Source: Corallococcus coralloides DSM 2259 | GTDB taxonomy: Bacteria > Myxococcota > Myxococcia > Myxococcales > Myxococcaceae | Length of the DNA stretch: 64,000 nt | Direction of reading: 5' to 3' | Assembly (NCBI RefSeq): GCF_000255295.1 | Contig: NC_017030.1 | Coordinates: 1,860,001-1,924,000, forward strand | Shown: piece after piece, positions 1 through 9,549 of the stretch | Layout of the letters: each line of letters starts with the position of its first letter | Position numbering within the stretch: position 1 is the first letter of the stretch | Notes under the pieces: model-generated | What the model was told of the DNA's origin: nothing | Databases searched by the model: none | Seen by the model: the letters and a program-made list of their open reading frames with translations, nothing else | Made by a program: the position numbers and the translations under genes

Positions 1-75
1 GCGGCGGGGGCCACGCCGGTGGCGGACGCGGACAAGGCCCCGGACGCGCCGGCCCGGGAGCAGGAGCGCGGCTGA
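1..75 (+). CDS. 3' end of an unidentified gene (partial)
   Basis: An open frame runs from the first base to a TGA at 73-75 and encodes a tail of 24 residues rich in Ala, Asp, Glu and Pro (it ends REQERG). The tail is low complexity and does not identify the protein. It is co-directional with apaG and hemH, so a heme-pathway gene is possible, but that is only inference from position. Confidence 0.55.
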   Translation, partial: AAGATPVADADKAPDAPAREQERG

Positions 76-144
76 CGGGGGGCGTGGGGGCCGGCCCCTG
101 CGTTTCCCTTGCATCGGGCGGGAGTCGCTGCCAAGTCTCCCGCC

Positions 145-528
145 ATGTCCACCGCCACCACCGACGGCATCCGCGTCACCGTGGAGCCGACCTTCTGGCC
201 GGAGCGCAGCACTCCTGAGTCCGGGCAGTTCGCCTTCATGTACAAGGTGGTGCTCTTCAACGAAGGCACCGTCCCCGCGCAGCTGCGGTCCCGGCATTGG
301 ATCATCACCGACGCCCAGGGGCACATTGACGAGGTGAAGGGCGAGGGCGTGGTCGGCCGTCAGCCGCACCTCAAGCCGGGCGAGCGGTTCGAGTACACGA
401 GCTGGGCGATGCTGAAGACGCCCTTCGGCACCATGCGCGGCGGCTACGAGATGGAGCGTCCGGACGGCACGCGCTTCGAGGCGCGCATCGCCGAGTTCGC
501 GCTCACGCTGCCGCACGCGCTGCACTGA
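145..528 (+). CDS. apaG: ApaG family protein (Co2+/Mg2+ efflux protein ApaG)
   Basis: The 127-residue product has the usual length and all-beta pattern of ApaG. It begins with TDGIRVTVEPTFWPERS, followed by an RSRHWIITDAQG strand and the family's GEGVVGRQPHLKPGERFEYTS core (split here by meaning, not by a gap). The family is a fibronectin type III-like fold linked in enterobacteria to Co/Mg resistance; its molecular role is unclear. The ATG at 145 gives the family's normal N-terminus; an upstream in-frame ATG at 109 would only add a non-conserved dozen residues. It lies 10 bp before hemH and probably shares its transcript. Confidence 0.9.
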   Translation: MSTATTDGIRVTVEPTFWPERSTPESGQFAFMYKVVLFNEGTVPAQLRSRHWIITDAQGHIDEVKGEGVVGRQPHLKPGERFEYTSWAMLKTPFGTMRGGYEMERPDGTRFEARIAEFALTLPHALH

Positions 529-538
529 GACATCCCGC

Positions 539-1580
<1,042 letters not shown>

Positions 1581-1606
<26 letters not shown>

Positions 1607-2672
1607 GCGCGGGCGTCTCCGGAGCCTGCGGGGCCTGGGGCGCCTGCTGGGGGGCGCCGACGGGCGAGACGCGGGCCTGGTAGGTGCCCACGGGCAGGTT
1701 CACGGCGGGCTGCGCGGGGCCGTTGAGGGAGGTGGACAGGGTGCCCTGCCAGGAGCGCCACTGGCCGGCCTTCACCAGGAACTCGCCCTTGCCGGTGACC
1801 TTCACGGTGGCGCCCAGCTCGGTGCCTTCCGGTTGGGCGGCGGGGGCCGGGGTGTCGTCCAGCTCGTTGGGGACCTCGATGGCGGCGTTCTCGGGGCCCG
1901 CCTGCTTCGCGCCCTTGTCCTTCTTGGGGAGGGCGGGGCGCGGGGCGCTGAGGGTGCCGCCGAACTGCTCCACGATGTCGTACTCGAGCGTGGCCACCTG
2001 CTCGCCGTTGTCGCCCGGGGTGACGGAGACGAGCTTCACGCGGTTGTGGCGCTCGCCGCCGGGGGCGCGGCGGAACAGGGTGCCCAGGGCGTCCGGCGTG
2101 GTGAGCTCGGTGCCCAGGGACCACGTCTCGCCGGGGCGCACGGGGTCGCGCGGCAGCTCCAGCACCAGCGTGGCCAGGTTGCGCGCGGGGCCCTGGAGCC
2201 CGTCGATGATGAAGCCCCGGTCGCTGAAGGTGGCGTCCTCGCCCACGCCGGCGTTGGGCGTCACGCGCAGCTGGCGCTCACCGGATTTGTCCAGCACGAG
2301 CACGTACATGTACTCGGTGGGGACGGGGGCCTTGGCGGCGGCCTTGGGTGCCTCGCTGGCGGGGGCGGCCTTGGCGCCCTTCTTCTTGTCGGCCTTGGCG
2401 GCCTTCGGCGCCGGGGCGGACTCGGGGACGGCCGCGTTGCGGTCCAGCGCCAGGTTGAGCCGGAAGGAGATGGGAGCGTCCTGGACCAGCTTCCAGCGCA
2501 GCACGACGGCGTCCTTGGGGACGGCGGGCGCGGCGGGAACGGGAGCGGCCTCCTCGGGCTCGGGCGCGGTGGCCCCCGGCGGGCGCGGGATGGGCTCCAG
2601 CTTGCCCGGCGCCTCCTGCTTGCAGGCGGTGAACGCGAGGGCGACGAGCAGACCGGACAGACTTCGCTTCAC
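1581..2672 (-). CDS. Putative lipoprotein of unknown function
   Basis: 363 residues from a GTG at 2672, preceded by an AGGAG ribosome-binding site 6 bp upstream. The first residues (VKRSLSGLLVALAFTAC) form a lipoprotein signal peptide with the lipid-accepting Cys at 17. The mature part has a Pro/Ala-rich N-terminus, an Ala/Lys-rich linker near residues 75-110, and a beta-rich domain containing GETWSLGTEL, like other myxobacterial surface lipoproteins. It ends with an Ala/Pro/Gln-rich tail. Tail-to-tail with hemH, overlapping by 26 bp. I do not recognise the family. Confidence 0.85.
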
Positions 2673-2766
2673 GGGACACTCCTGGGTGACCGTCGCGGGA
2701 TAGCGGAGCGGACGGCGGATGTAAAAGGGAGAACGGACCTTGACGCGGTCCGCCGAAGTTGGGGGC

Positions 2767-4848
2767 TCATGGAAAGTCCGGCATGCAGGCGCGCAGGCCG
2801 TCCGGCGCGGTGGGCGGCGGCTCACCGGCGATGGACGCGAGGAGCGCGAGCTCGCTCGGGCCGGGCAGCGCGCCTCCGCAGGCGGTGCGGCAGGACGCCA
2901 CCAACTCGTCGAAGCGCGTGCACCAGGTCTCGATGGGCGCGGGTGGGGCCGGAGGCGGCTGGGGCCCCGTGCCGCATCCGAAGAAGAATTGCCGGACGCC
3001 AGGTGGGGGCGGGCCCAGGGGCCTGGACCGGGTGGCCATGCATTCCAGGGTGACGCGGGCCTCCGCCAGGCAGGCCCGTGCCGCGGGGGCGGTGATGCCA
3101 TCGGAGGCCTTCCAATCCGCGGCGCCCGCCGCGGCGGCGGCCTGGAGGCGTGGGTCCCGGGCTCGCAGCATGCCGGACAGCAGGCGCTGCCGGTCTTCGG
3201 GGGACAGGTTCCGCTCCGCGATGTTCCTGACGCGGGCCGCGGAAGGCGTGCCCTTCAGGGCCTCGGTCATCAGGTGGAGCATGCCCTCGTCGGTCGGCGT
3301 GATGCGCGGGCTCCGCTGGAAGTCCAGCAGCAGGTCGAGGACCGCCTCGCGTCCGCCCAGCCGGTTCGCGTGGGGTGGGGTGAGCAGCTTCGTCACGACG
3401 GCGGGCGTGGCGGTCAGCCCGTCGAGCAGGCCGGTGTCGCGCTCCATCACCCAGTCGAGCAGGGCCTCCGCGCGTGCGGGGTCGCTGAGGCCCAGTTCCG
3501 TGTGCAGCATGCGCAGCTCGGCCGCGGTCAGCGGCTGGAGCACGTCGATGAGCTCCCTGGGAGACAGCTTCGCGACGTGGCGGGACAGGACATAGACGGC
3601 GTCTCCCGGGCAGCGCGACTGGGCCTGGGCGATGGCGCGCAGCCGCGTCGCGGACAGGGCCAGGTCCCGGGCATCGTGGAGCTGGCGGCAGGGAACGGTT
3701 CGTGCCCAGGCCTCGAAGTCCGTATCGGTGGCGGGATGGCTTCGTTGCTGCTCGCGCAGCAGACCCAGGAGGGGGGCCAGGGTGGGGTGCTCACGGTGGG
3801 CGCGTTCGAGCCACGCATTCTCCAGGGGCGTGAGCGGAGGCGTGGTCAGGGCCTGGAGGCTGGGCCAGGCCCCGTTGCGCAGCAGCAGGAGCGCGTCGAC
3901 CCTGTCAGAGCCCCGGTCCGTGGCGGCTCTCAGGAAGTCGTGCTGGAGCGCGGCGGGCTGAGTCCAGAGCCAGGTGACCAGCGACTCGGCGCGACCTTCG
4001 AGGACGCCGAGCCGTTCAGGCAGACGGAGGCGTTGGGCCAGGCGCACCAACTCCAGACAGTGTGGGCCCGGGCAGGCCCCGTCCCTGAACAGGAGGGGGA
4101 TGCCCGCGCGAAGACCGGCATCCCGGCAGCCGGGCTGGAGCACCACGTCCAGGAGGCTGCCCTGGCTCGAGAGGAGGTCCGCGTGCTGTGCGCGTTGCTG
4201 GGACGAGGCGGTGACGCCGCAGAGGAGCATGGCGGGCGTTGGCGGGCTCAAGGGATACAGCTCGCGCGCGGTGGGGTGCGCGTCGTACTCCTTCCTGGCG
4301 ACGCCCACGCCCTTGCGCGCGAGGTTCACGAGCTGGGTGAGGGCCTCGGTGCAGGGATGCTCCTTGGGATAGGGCCCGGTGACGCAGTCGTACTCCCCAG
4401 CGAGCTCGTGGTAGCGCAGGAGCGGATCCGCCGCCCGCCTCCAGTCGTCACAGTCCACGGGCGCCACGCGGGCGTTGGAGTCCGCGCGGGTGATGAGGGC
4501 ATCGCGGCCATCCAGCAGGAAACGCAGGTTGCGCGTGGCGGGAGTGACGCCGCGGGCTTCGAGCTTCAGGGTGGCATCTGGAGCGCGGCCTGCTTCGAGG
4601 ACGGTGAAGACGAACTGGCAGCCGCCGACGGAGTGGGCGTCCGGCGCGGGAGGCCGGGTGCCGTCGGCGCAGGGCAGGGGAAGGAAGCCGACGACCGCGG
4701 GGATGTCGTAGCGGTCCTTCTCCCCGAAGAAGGACCGTTCGGCGGTGTAGAGCGCGGAGAGTTCGCACATGGCTTCGGCGGAAGGATCTGGCCGCGCGCC
4801 AGATGCCATGGCCAGGACGACCCATAACCACCCCGTGGCGATGCCCAT
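2767..4848 (-). CDS. Large secreted protein of unknown function
   Basis: 693 residues. MGIATGWLWVVLAMASGA looks like a Sec signal peptide. The next stretch (SALYTAERSFFGEKDRYD) resembles the segment after the pilin helix in many myxobacterial pilin-like exported proteins, where 'AE+xFF..+..Y' is common; no methylated-pilin cleavage site is obvious. The remaining ~550 residues are helical with several Leu-rich repeats-like segments of variable spacing and paired cysteines, but I recognise no catalytic motif. It is 95 bp upstream of the lipoprotein gene on the same strand, so the two may be co-transcribed. Confidence 0.8.
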   Translation of the reverse strand: MGIATGWLWVVLAMASGARPDPSAEAMCELSALYTAERSFFGEKDRYDIPAVVGFLPLPCADGTRPPAPDAHSVGGCQFVFTVLEAGRAPDATLKLEARGVTPATRNLRFLLDGRDALITRADSNARVAPVDCDDWRRAADPLLRYHELAGEYDCVTGPYPKEHPCTEALTQLVNLARKGVGVARKEYDAHPTARELYPLSPPTPAMLLCGVTASSQQRAQHADLLSSQGSLLDVVLQPGCRDAGLRAGIPLLFRDGACPGPHCLELVRLAQRLRLPERLGVLEGRAESLVTWLWTQPAALQHDFLRAATDRGSDRVDALLLLRNGAWPSLQALTTPPLTPLENAWLERAHREHPTLAPLLGLLREQQRSHPATDTDFEAWARTVPCRQLHDARDLALSATRLRAIAQAQSRCPGDAVYVLSRHVAKLSPRELIDVLQPLTAAELRMLHTELGLSDPARAEALLDWVMERDTGLLDGLTATPAVVTKLLTPPHANRLGGREAVLDLLLDFQRSPRITPTDEGMLHLMTEALKGTPSAARVRNIAERNLSPEDRQRLLSGMLRARDPRLQAAAAAGAADWKASDGITAPAARACLAEARVTLECMATRSRPLGPPPPGVRQFFFGCGTGPQPPPAPPAPIETWCTRFDELVASCRTACGGALPGPSELALLASIAGEPPPTAPDGLRACMPDFP

Positions 4849-5039
4849 ATGCCTGTTCCCCTCTCCAGACGTAGAGCCTGGGCGACCGGGGCTGCTGGCC
4901 GCAAGCCCCTGGGCGTCCGGCGACCCAGCTTCCGCATTCCCTCCGTATTCTTCTATGTCCGCGTCTCGTAACGCGCGGGGGATGCCTGCGATTGGGGCCT
5001 CCCTGGGGAGAGGCCTGTGACTGCAAACGGAGCGATGCG

Positions 5040-5747
5040 ATGAAGCTTGGGGCTTTGGGGTTGTTGGGGGTGCTGGGCCTGGCGGCGGGTTGTGCGTCGT
5101 CGAATCCGGACAAGCCTTCCGCGCTGGAGCGGCGGCAGGCGATTCGCGATGCGGCGGACAAGACCTACCGGAGCACGGAGGGGTTCCAGACGGCCCATTG
5201 GGGGATGTCGCCGGACGAGGTCCGCGCCGCGCTGCCCGAGGCGACCGTGGCCCCGGATGGAACGCTGCGGTTGAAGACCACCATCGCGGAGCTTCCGGCG
5301 GAGGTGGCGCTGGGGTTCCTGGACAACCGGCTGGCGGCGGTGGACGTCTTCTTCCAGGACGTGGTGGATCCGCGCACCTTCCAGACGCTGATGCGGGACT
5401 TGCTCACCCGGAAGTTCGGGGAGCCGAAGACGGCCCGTGAGGTGAAGCGGCAGGTGAAGTGGGGAGACGTCTCCGTGCGCTTCGCCGCGGACCTGGCGCC
5501 GCTCCAGGAGGCGGACGCGACTGCCTCCTCGGAGACGCTGGAGAGCGCGCTCGCGGGGCAGGGACAGTTCAAGGTGCTCAACCGGTGGACCACGCTGGAG
5601 AGCCACGTGAACCTGACGCAGTGGACGCTGCCGGCCCGGGGCATCATGGCCATCCAGTATGAGAGCGCGAAGTACGCGCCCAAGCGCGCGGGGCTCATCG
5701 GCCGCTACACCGCGAAGGCGCGGCAGGAACTGGTGAAGGAACTCTGA
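5040..5747 (+). CDS. Putative lipoprotein of unknown function
   Basis: 235 residues. The ATG at 5040 is chosen because MKLGALGLLGVLGLAAGC is a complete lipoprotein signal with lipobox LAAGC (Cys18). The mature protein includes FQTAHWGMSPDEVRAALPEA, a motif seen in many exported myxobacterial proteins that monitor or bind small ligands, followed by alternating beta/alpha segments and VDVFFQDVVDPRTFQTLMRDL. No enzyme signature is visible. Its stop codon (5745-5747) directly abuts the convergent remnant of tsaC, so this junction marks the ancestral neighbour of tsaC. Confidence 0.85.
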   Translation: MKLGALGLLGVLGLAAGCASSNPDKPSALERRQAIRDAADKTYRSTEGFQTAHWGMSPDEVRAALPEATVAPDGTLRLKTTIAELPAEVALGFLDNRLAAVDVFFQDVVDPRTFQTLMRDLLTRKFGEPKTAREVKRQVKWGDVSVRFAADLAPLQEADATASSETLESALAGQGQFKVLNRWTTLESHVNLTQWTLPARGIMAIQYESAKYAPKRAGLIGRYTAKARQELVKEL

Positions 5748-6080
5748 TCAGCTGTTGCGGGGCGCCGCCGCGCGGGACAGCCGGTCCCGTACGGCGATGC
5801 CCAGGCCGCTGGCGGCGGGCAGACAGGCCACGAGCACGTCGTGGCCCTGTTCGTCGGCTTCACGCAGCCGTGCGTAGAGGACTCGCGCGGCCTGCGCCGG
5901 TTCTCCCGGCACATCGAAGCGCTGCACATCGCCAGGCAATGACAGCGACGCGGGGCCCAGCACTCCCGCGCGCAATCCCTGTGCACGCAGTGCTTCCACC
6001 CGTTGCACTGCTTCATGTGGCTCCGTGAGCACCACGCCCGCCCTGGGCGCGTAGTGCGACTCCAGCGAACCGGACACGCG
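5748..6080 (-). pseudogene. Displaced 3' end of tsaC/sua5
   Basis: The frame encodes about 109 residues (SGSLESHYAPRAGVVL... to APRNS) that match the last third of the intact threonylcarbamoyl-AMP synthase at 9550-10515, differing at only a few positions. The part with the YrdC catalytic core is missing; similarity stops abruptly near 6080, where sequence of lower GC begins. It lies tail-to-tail with the lipoprotein gene, as the complete gene presumably once did. The simplest reading is that an insertion separated this original 3' end and supplied the present gene with a replacement end. A simple segmental duplication is an alternative. Confidence 0.85.
5757..6080. repeat. Direct repeat (partner 9559-9882) flanking an island
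   Basis: These 324 bp align without gaps to 9559-9882 at an offset of 3802. By eye about 15 positions differ. Positions 5757-5912 are identical to their partner, and all mismatches fall in 5913-6080. Both copies are the 3' end of tsaC. Together they bracket the glycine-rich lipoprotein gene and the IS remnants. Long direct repeats made of a gene's 3' end are typical of integrative elements that regenerate their target, although no integrase gene remains here. Confidence 0.85.
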
Positions 6081-6196
6081 AATATGTAGTCGAAGCAGAT
6101 GGCCTGATTACGACCAACCTAGCGTCTCAACAGTCCAGTGCGGTAAACTATCAGCATTAGTTGGCCCCACTCTGAACGTTATGCTGGGAGGGAACA

Positions 6197-8365
6197 ATGA
6201 GAAGTGTTGGCCAAGTACTAGCCGTCATAGCGCTAATGGTCTTGCCTGGATGTCACTGGTACACGCGATGGGCAAATGGGGTAAATATCTCAGCCCACGA
6301 GCTTGAGGGAGCGTCTAGTCGTCTAGACGGCTTCTCTGAGAAAGCAGGCCCCGCGAACCTCAAGTTCCAAAGAGTGCCGGCAAGTGGTTACGTGCGCTTC
6401 GTGGTTGATCGGATCTGCTTCGCAGAACTCCCATCAGCGTTCGGAGATCTTGATGACTCATGGGTCGGTGTGACCATGTTGAGCGACCTGACGGGCTCAG
6501 ACGGCACTCTCTTTAATGAATTTGTCCATCATTTGGGACAAGACCAGCAAGCACGGGGTTTGCTGGACCGAGTACACGTCACCCCGCCACAGCGCCTCCT
6601 CACAAATGCCAATAGTTGCGTTTCGGGGGCTGCCTTCCGCTCGCCTCTCCTAAAACTGGAGAATTCAGCAACCGTGCGCAGGCCGCGGTTCCTCTTCACT
6701 TCCAGTGTGCTCTTTTCGGACCAAGTCAAGCAGTACACGGGCTTAGCCCAAGGACTTGCCCAGGAACTCGAACGAACTGGGCAGAAGTTTGGTGTGAATC
6801 TCTCGACCTATTTGCAGATGTCGGGGCAGATCATTGATTCGACACAGTCGTTCATGCGATTGCTCGCCCCAGATCGGATCATTCTTTGGGGGGAGGCGGC
6901 GCTACCCGTCCGAGCGGTTCCGGAGGACGCCTCTGTCCTTGAAATCCCGGCAGAGAACCAACGTTTCCTCCGCCTGTTCACAGATCAGCGGATTGTGGGG
7001 CGCGGACATGAACTCGGCTGTCCCCTTAGTCAAAAGCGGGTTGAAGAGCTGGCTAATTCAGGAAGTCTGACTTTGGAGGACAACTTCTCGCGGGTCAACG
7101 TTCCCGATGACGTGTGCCCAAATGGCACCTACGGTCAACCATATATGGTTTGGCACGTCGAGTGGCTCCCGTCCGCTGATATTGATGTGAACTACTGGGA
7201 CATCGTCTCGGAAATTGCCGTGCGGGCCGCGTCCAATCAGCAAGGATTCGCATATCTTGACCAAGTCCAGAGGCTGTCGAACGTTCTGACCTCACAGACC
7301 CGAAGCGTTCTAACCACCGCTCAACGAGACTTGTTTATTCAAGTTGAAGACTCGTTGAAAAGGTCGCTGTTGGCGCTCAGGCTCGCAGGGGATGGGGTGG
7401 GAAATGTATGCGATTCCCTTGAGGCGACCGACAAGCTCTTGCGTAAGAATCTGGTGAATAACTGGGGTGCTCCTAATGCTGTCGTTGAGAGTCTCAAGGC
7501 ATTGAATGATCGTCTCAAGACAGTGGCAACAGACCAGCGAGCCCCGTGCATCGCGGAGACAAATGCTCCCTGGCCGCCCAGCGCAGCCTCTGGCGGTACC
7601 TATGTTGTGGACGTAAGTGAAGCAACTCGATACATCCCTTTTATGAAACTGCCGGATGGTTTCACTCTTAAGTTCTCGCCTGCCGTCGAGCACGCAAAGT
7701 TCGACGTAGATCTGCTTGATGCAGGCCAAAACGTTACCATTGATCTGCGTCGGAGTGAAAAGGCTCCACCTGCCAGTTCTGGCGGAGAAGGCGGTGGCCA
7801 AGGTGATTATTGCAATTCGGGAGAACGAGGGGGCGCTGGTAATACTGGTGCCAGTGGCATCGCTGGAGTGAAATTGCAGATGAACATCGTCACGGCTAGG
7901 AACATTGGCTCCATATGGGTCCGTGCAGATGGCGGCCCAGGCGGCTCTGGTGGTCCCGGAGGGACTGGCGGTCTCGGAGGCCCGGCAAGTTGTTTAAACC
8001 GAGGACGATGCAATGCTGGGAACGGAGGCAAGGGCGGGACGGGAGGGACAGGTGGTCGGGGCGGGGATACGGGCAAACTGGACCTAACGGTGCGAACGCC
8101 GCTTGGTGGCTTTCGGGTGGCCCCGCCACGATGCGAACAACCGTGTATTGCAGTAACACGGCCGAGCGGCGTGAGTGGAATGACGAACAGCCTCGTGGTG
8201 TCAGGAGCTCCGGGCTGCGGGGGCTCTGGAGGAGAAGGAGGGCCGGGTGGGTCTGGCCATCCTGGCAAGGACTGCAGTTGGCCCACGGGCGATCGTTCGG
8301 GAGGAAGCAACGGTTCACAAGGCAGCACAGGTGACCAGGGGCAAAACGGAGCGTGCGTGCTTTGA
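6197..8365 (+). CDS. Glycine-rich (collagen-like) lipoprotein of unknown function
   Basis: 722 residues from an ATG preceded by GGGAGG. Residues 1-19 (…ALMVLPGC) are a lipoprotein signal peptide. Residues 20-470 form an unrecognised mixed domain with a long helical stretch near 350-420. From about residue 520 come three clusters of Gly-Gly-X repeats (such as GGPGGSGGPGGTGGLGG) separated by short beta segments that contain cysteines, ending near the C-terminus. The gene has visibly lower GC and less third-position bias than its neighbours, and lies inside the tsaC direct repeat, so recent acquisition is likely. The repeats suggest a surface fibre or spacer, not an enzyme. Confidence 0.85.
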   Translation: MRSVGQVLAVIALMVLPGCHWYTRWANGVNISAHELEGASSRLDGFSEKAGPANLKFQRVPASGYVRFVVDRICFAELPSAFGDLDDSWVGVTMLSDLTGSDGTLFNEFVHHLGQDQQARGLLDRVHVTPPQRLLTNANSCVSGAAFRSPLLKLENSATVRRPRFLFTSSVLFSDQVKQYTGLAQGLAQELERTGQKFGVNLSTYLQMSGQIIDSTQSFMRLLAPDRIILWGEAALPVRAVPEDASVLEIPAENQRFLRLFTDQRIVGRGHELGCPLSQKRVEELANSGSLTLEDNFSRVNVPDDVCPNGTYGQPYMVWHVEWLPSADIDVNYWDIVSEIAVRAASNQQGFAYLDQVQRLSNVLTSQTRSVLTTAQRDLFIQVEDSLKRSLLALRLAGDGVGNVCDSLEATDKLLRKNLVNNWGAPNAVVESLKALNDRLKTVATDQRAPCIAETNAPWPPSAASGGTYVVDVSEATRYIPFMKLPDGFTLKFSPAVEHAKFDVDLLDAGQNVTIDLRRSEKAPPASSGGEGGGQGDYCNSGERGGAGNTGASGIAGVKLQMNIVTARNIGSIWVRADGGPGGSGGPGGTGGLGGPASCLNRGRCNAGNGGKGGTGGTGGRGGDTGKLDLTVRTPLGGFRVAPPRCEQPCIAVTRPSGVSGMTNSLVVSGAPGCGGSGGEGGPGGSGHPGKDCSWPTGDRSGGSNGSQGSTGDQGQNGACVL

Positions 8366-8446
8366 TTGTATATCAGAGCATTGCAATCCCTGGTAAAATC
8401 AGGGCTGGGGTGGCTGTTGGTAAGGGACGTCCTCGGACTGAAGAAC

Positions 8447-8665
8447 ATGGTCTGCGAACTCATCTCCGATGCCTGCTGGCAGCGCGTCGCGCCACTGCTG
8501 CCTGCTCCCCGGCCCAACTAAAAGCTGGGCTGTCCTTGATCGGACTGCGGGGCGCTGCTGGAGGCAGTCGTCGTCGTGCTGAAAATCGGCATCCTGTGGG
8601 AGGTGCTGCCTCATATACAGTTTGGCCTATCAGGCATGACGGGGTGGAGCAGGCTGGAAGCATGG
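8447..8665 (+). pseudogene. IS5-family transposase remnant (N-terminal part)
   Basis: Read from ATG 8447 in one frame, the translation gives CELISDACWQRVAPLLPAPRPN, interrupted by TAA (8519) and TGA (8534). It then continues as ALLEAVVVVLKIGILWEVLP...GMTGWSRLEAW. This follows the conserved start of IS5-family transposases (LISDxLWERIxPLLP, then ILFVLKTGIPWxxLP and GxSGMTxWRRLxxW). Two internal stops and the absence of the DDE catalytic part show that it is dead. No intact terminal inverted repeats were found. Confidence 0.7.
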
Positions 8666-8958
8666 TAGCCGCCCGGCTGATGACGTGTCGGGGGCTTGAT
8701 GACAGGCCCCGGACGTGCTCGGTGGGCGCCGCAAGTCATATTGGTTGCGTTGCAGCGCCGCCATCTGCCCTTGAGGGCGTCCAGCTCTCCGCTGATGTGG
8801 CCTACCTCAGCTTTAAGTTCCTCGGCTTCTTCCCGCAAAGAGTAGAAGAAATTCTTTGGCAGCGCGCCAAGCGCTCTCGAATAGCGGCCCGGCCCCGGCG
8901 CCAATCTATCTCAGCTGCCCGTGCGGCCGTAATGCATTCAGGCGTGCTGCCGCTTCAC
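8666..8958. other. Non-coding stretch between two IS remnants
   Basis: I see no convincing gene. A minus-strand frame (about 8611-8904) contains a coiled-coil-like segment (REEAEELKAEVGHISGELD) that could be a trace of the third IS66 gene, but its flanks are random-looking and it lacks recognisable IS66 transposase motifs. The region is best read as decayed mobile-element sequence. Confidence 0.5.
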
Positions 8959-9141
8959 CTATGCCACGTCAATGCCGTCCAGCAACATTGCCAGTTGTGT
9001 CGAGTCTAGCGCCACGCACTGCGCTTCCTTCTCCACGCGCGCCAGTGGGACTCTCCCGTCTTCAGCCGCTTGTACAACGGCACGAATCCGCCCTAGCTCC
9101 ACCGCCAGCACCAAGCGCACCGACGCAGGAAGGGCAAACAT
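8959..9141 (-). pseudogene. IS66-family TnpB (Orf2) remnant with internal deletion
   Basis: The frame starts MFALPASVRLVLAVE and ends VALDSTQLAMLLDGIDVA. These match the first and last segments of IS66 TnpB (M F x LPASVRI... at the start, ...xLAMLLDGID at the end). Normal TnpB is about 115 residues; here only about 60 remain, so roughly the middle half is missing, including the usual KxLxWDxxGFxLxYKRLE block. It is directly downstream of the tnpA remnant, the normal IS66 gene order. Confidence 0.65.
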
Positions 9142-9149
9142 CGCAGCCT

Positions 9150-9463
9150 CACCGCCCCAGCGCGGTGACGAGTCGGGCCTCGTACGCCACGTCTGTCTCC
9201 ACCGCAAGAGCACACCCGCGCTTCGCTTGCCGCCACCACCTCCTGCTTGGGCTTGGCCGCCGCAGGCACCGCCGCCACCTGCACCGGTTACAGCCGCACC
9301 GGCTCACCTCTCGCCGTCTCGGCCCGCCGCCTGCGGAAAACCCACGACTGCAACGCGCTCAGCCGCACGCCTCGCGCCAACGCGAACTCCCGCTGCGTCT
9401 GCCCTCTCGTTCGAACGCTTCCGCGACGCTCTTCCACTCCGTTTTCTCCATTCGCTTCGACAT
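9150..9463 (-). pseudogene. IS66-family TnpA (Orf1) remnant
   Basis: From ATG 9463 the translation MSKRMEKTEWKSVAEAFERE runs until a one-base frameshift near 9402. It resumes in another frame as GQTQREFALARGVRLSALQ and SWVFRRRRAE, the helix-turn-helix region of the IS66 Orf1 family. A TAA then interrupts it at 9288-9290 before VQVAAVPAAAKPKQE. The frameshift and stop make it non-functional. It ends about 85 bp before the intact tsaC gene, so the element inserted next to, not inside, that gene. Confidence 0.65.
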
Positions 9464-9549
9464 GCCCAGCAGCGTTCGCCGCGCGCCGCGTCCTCGGCAA
9501 TCCCTCACGGCACGTCGTTGGTCGGACGGCTGCGGTGCAGGAGCCCTGC

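Noticed and set aside
8611..8904. Possible small gene on the minus strand in the IS graveyard
   Set aside because: Only one coiled-coil-like segment and no recognisable transposase motif. Start and end are arbitrary and GC bias is not gene-like.
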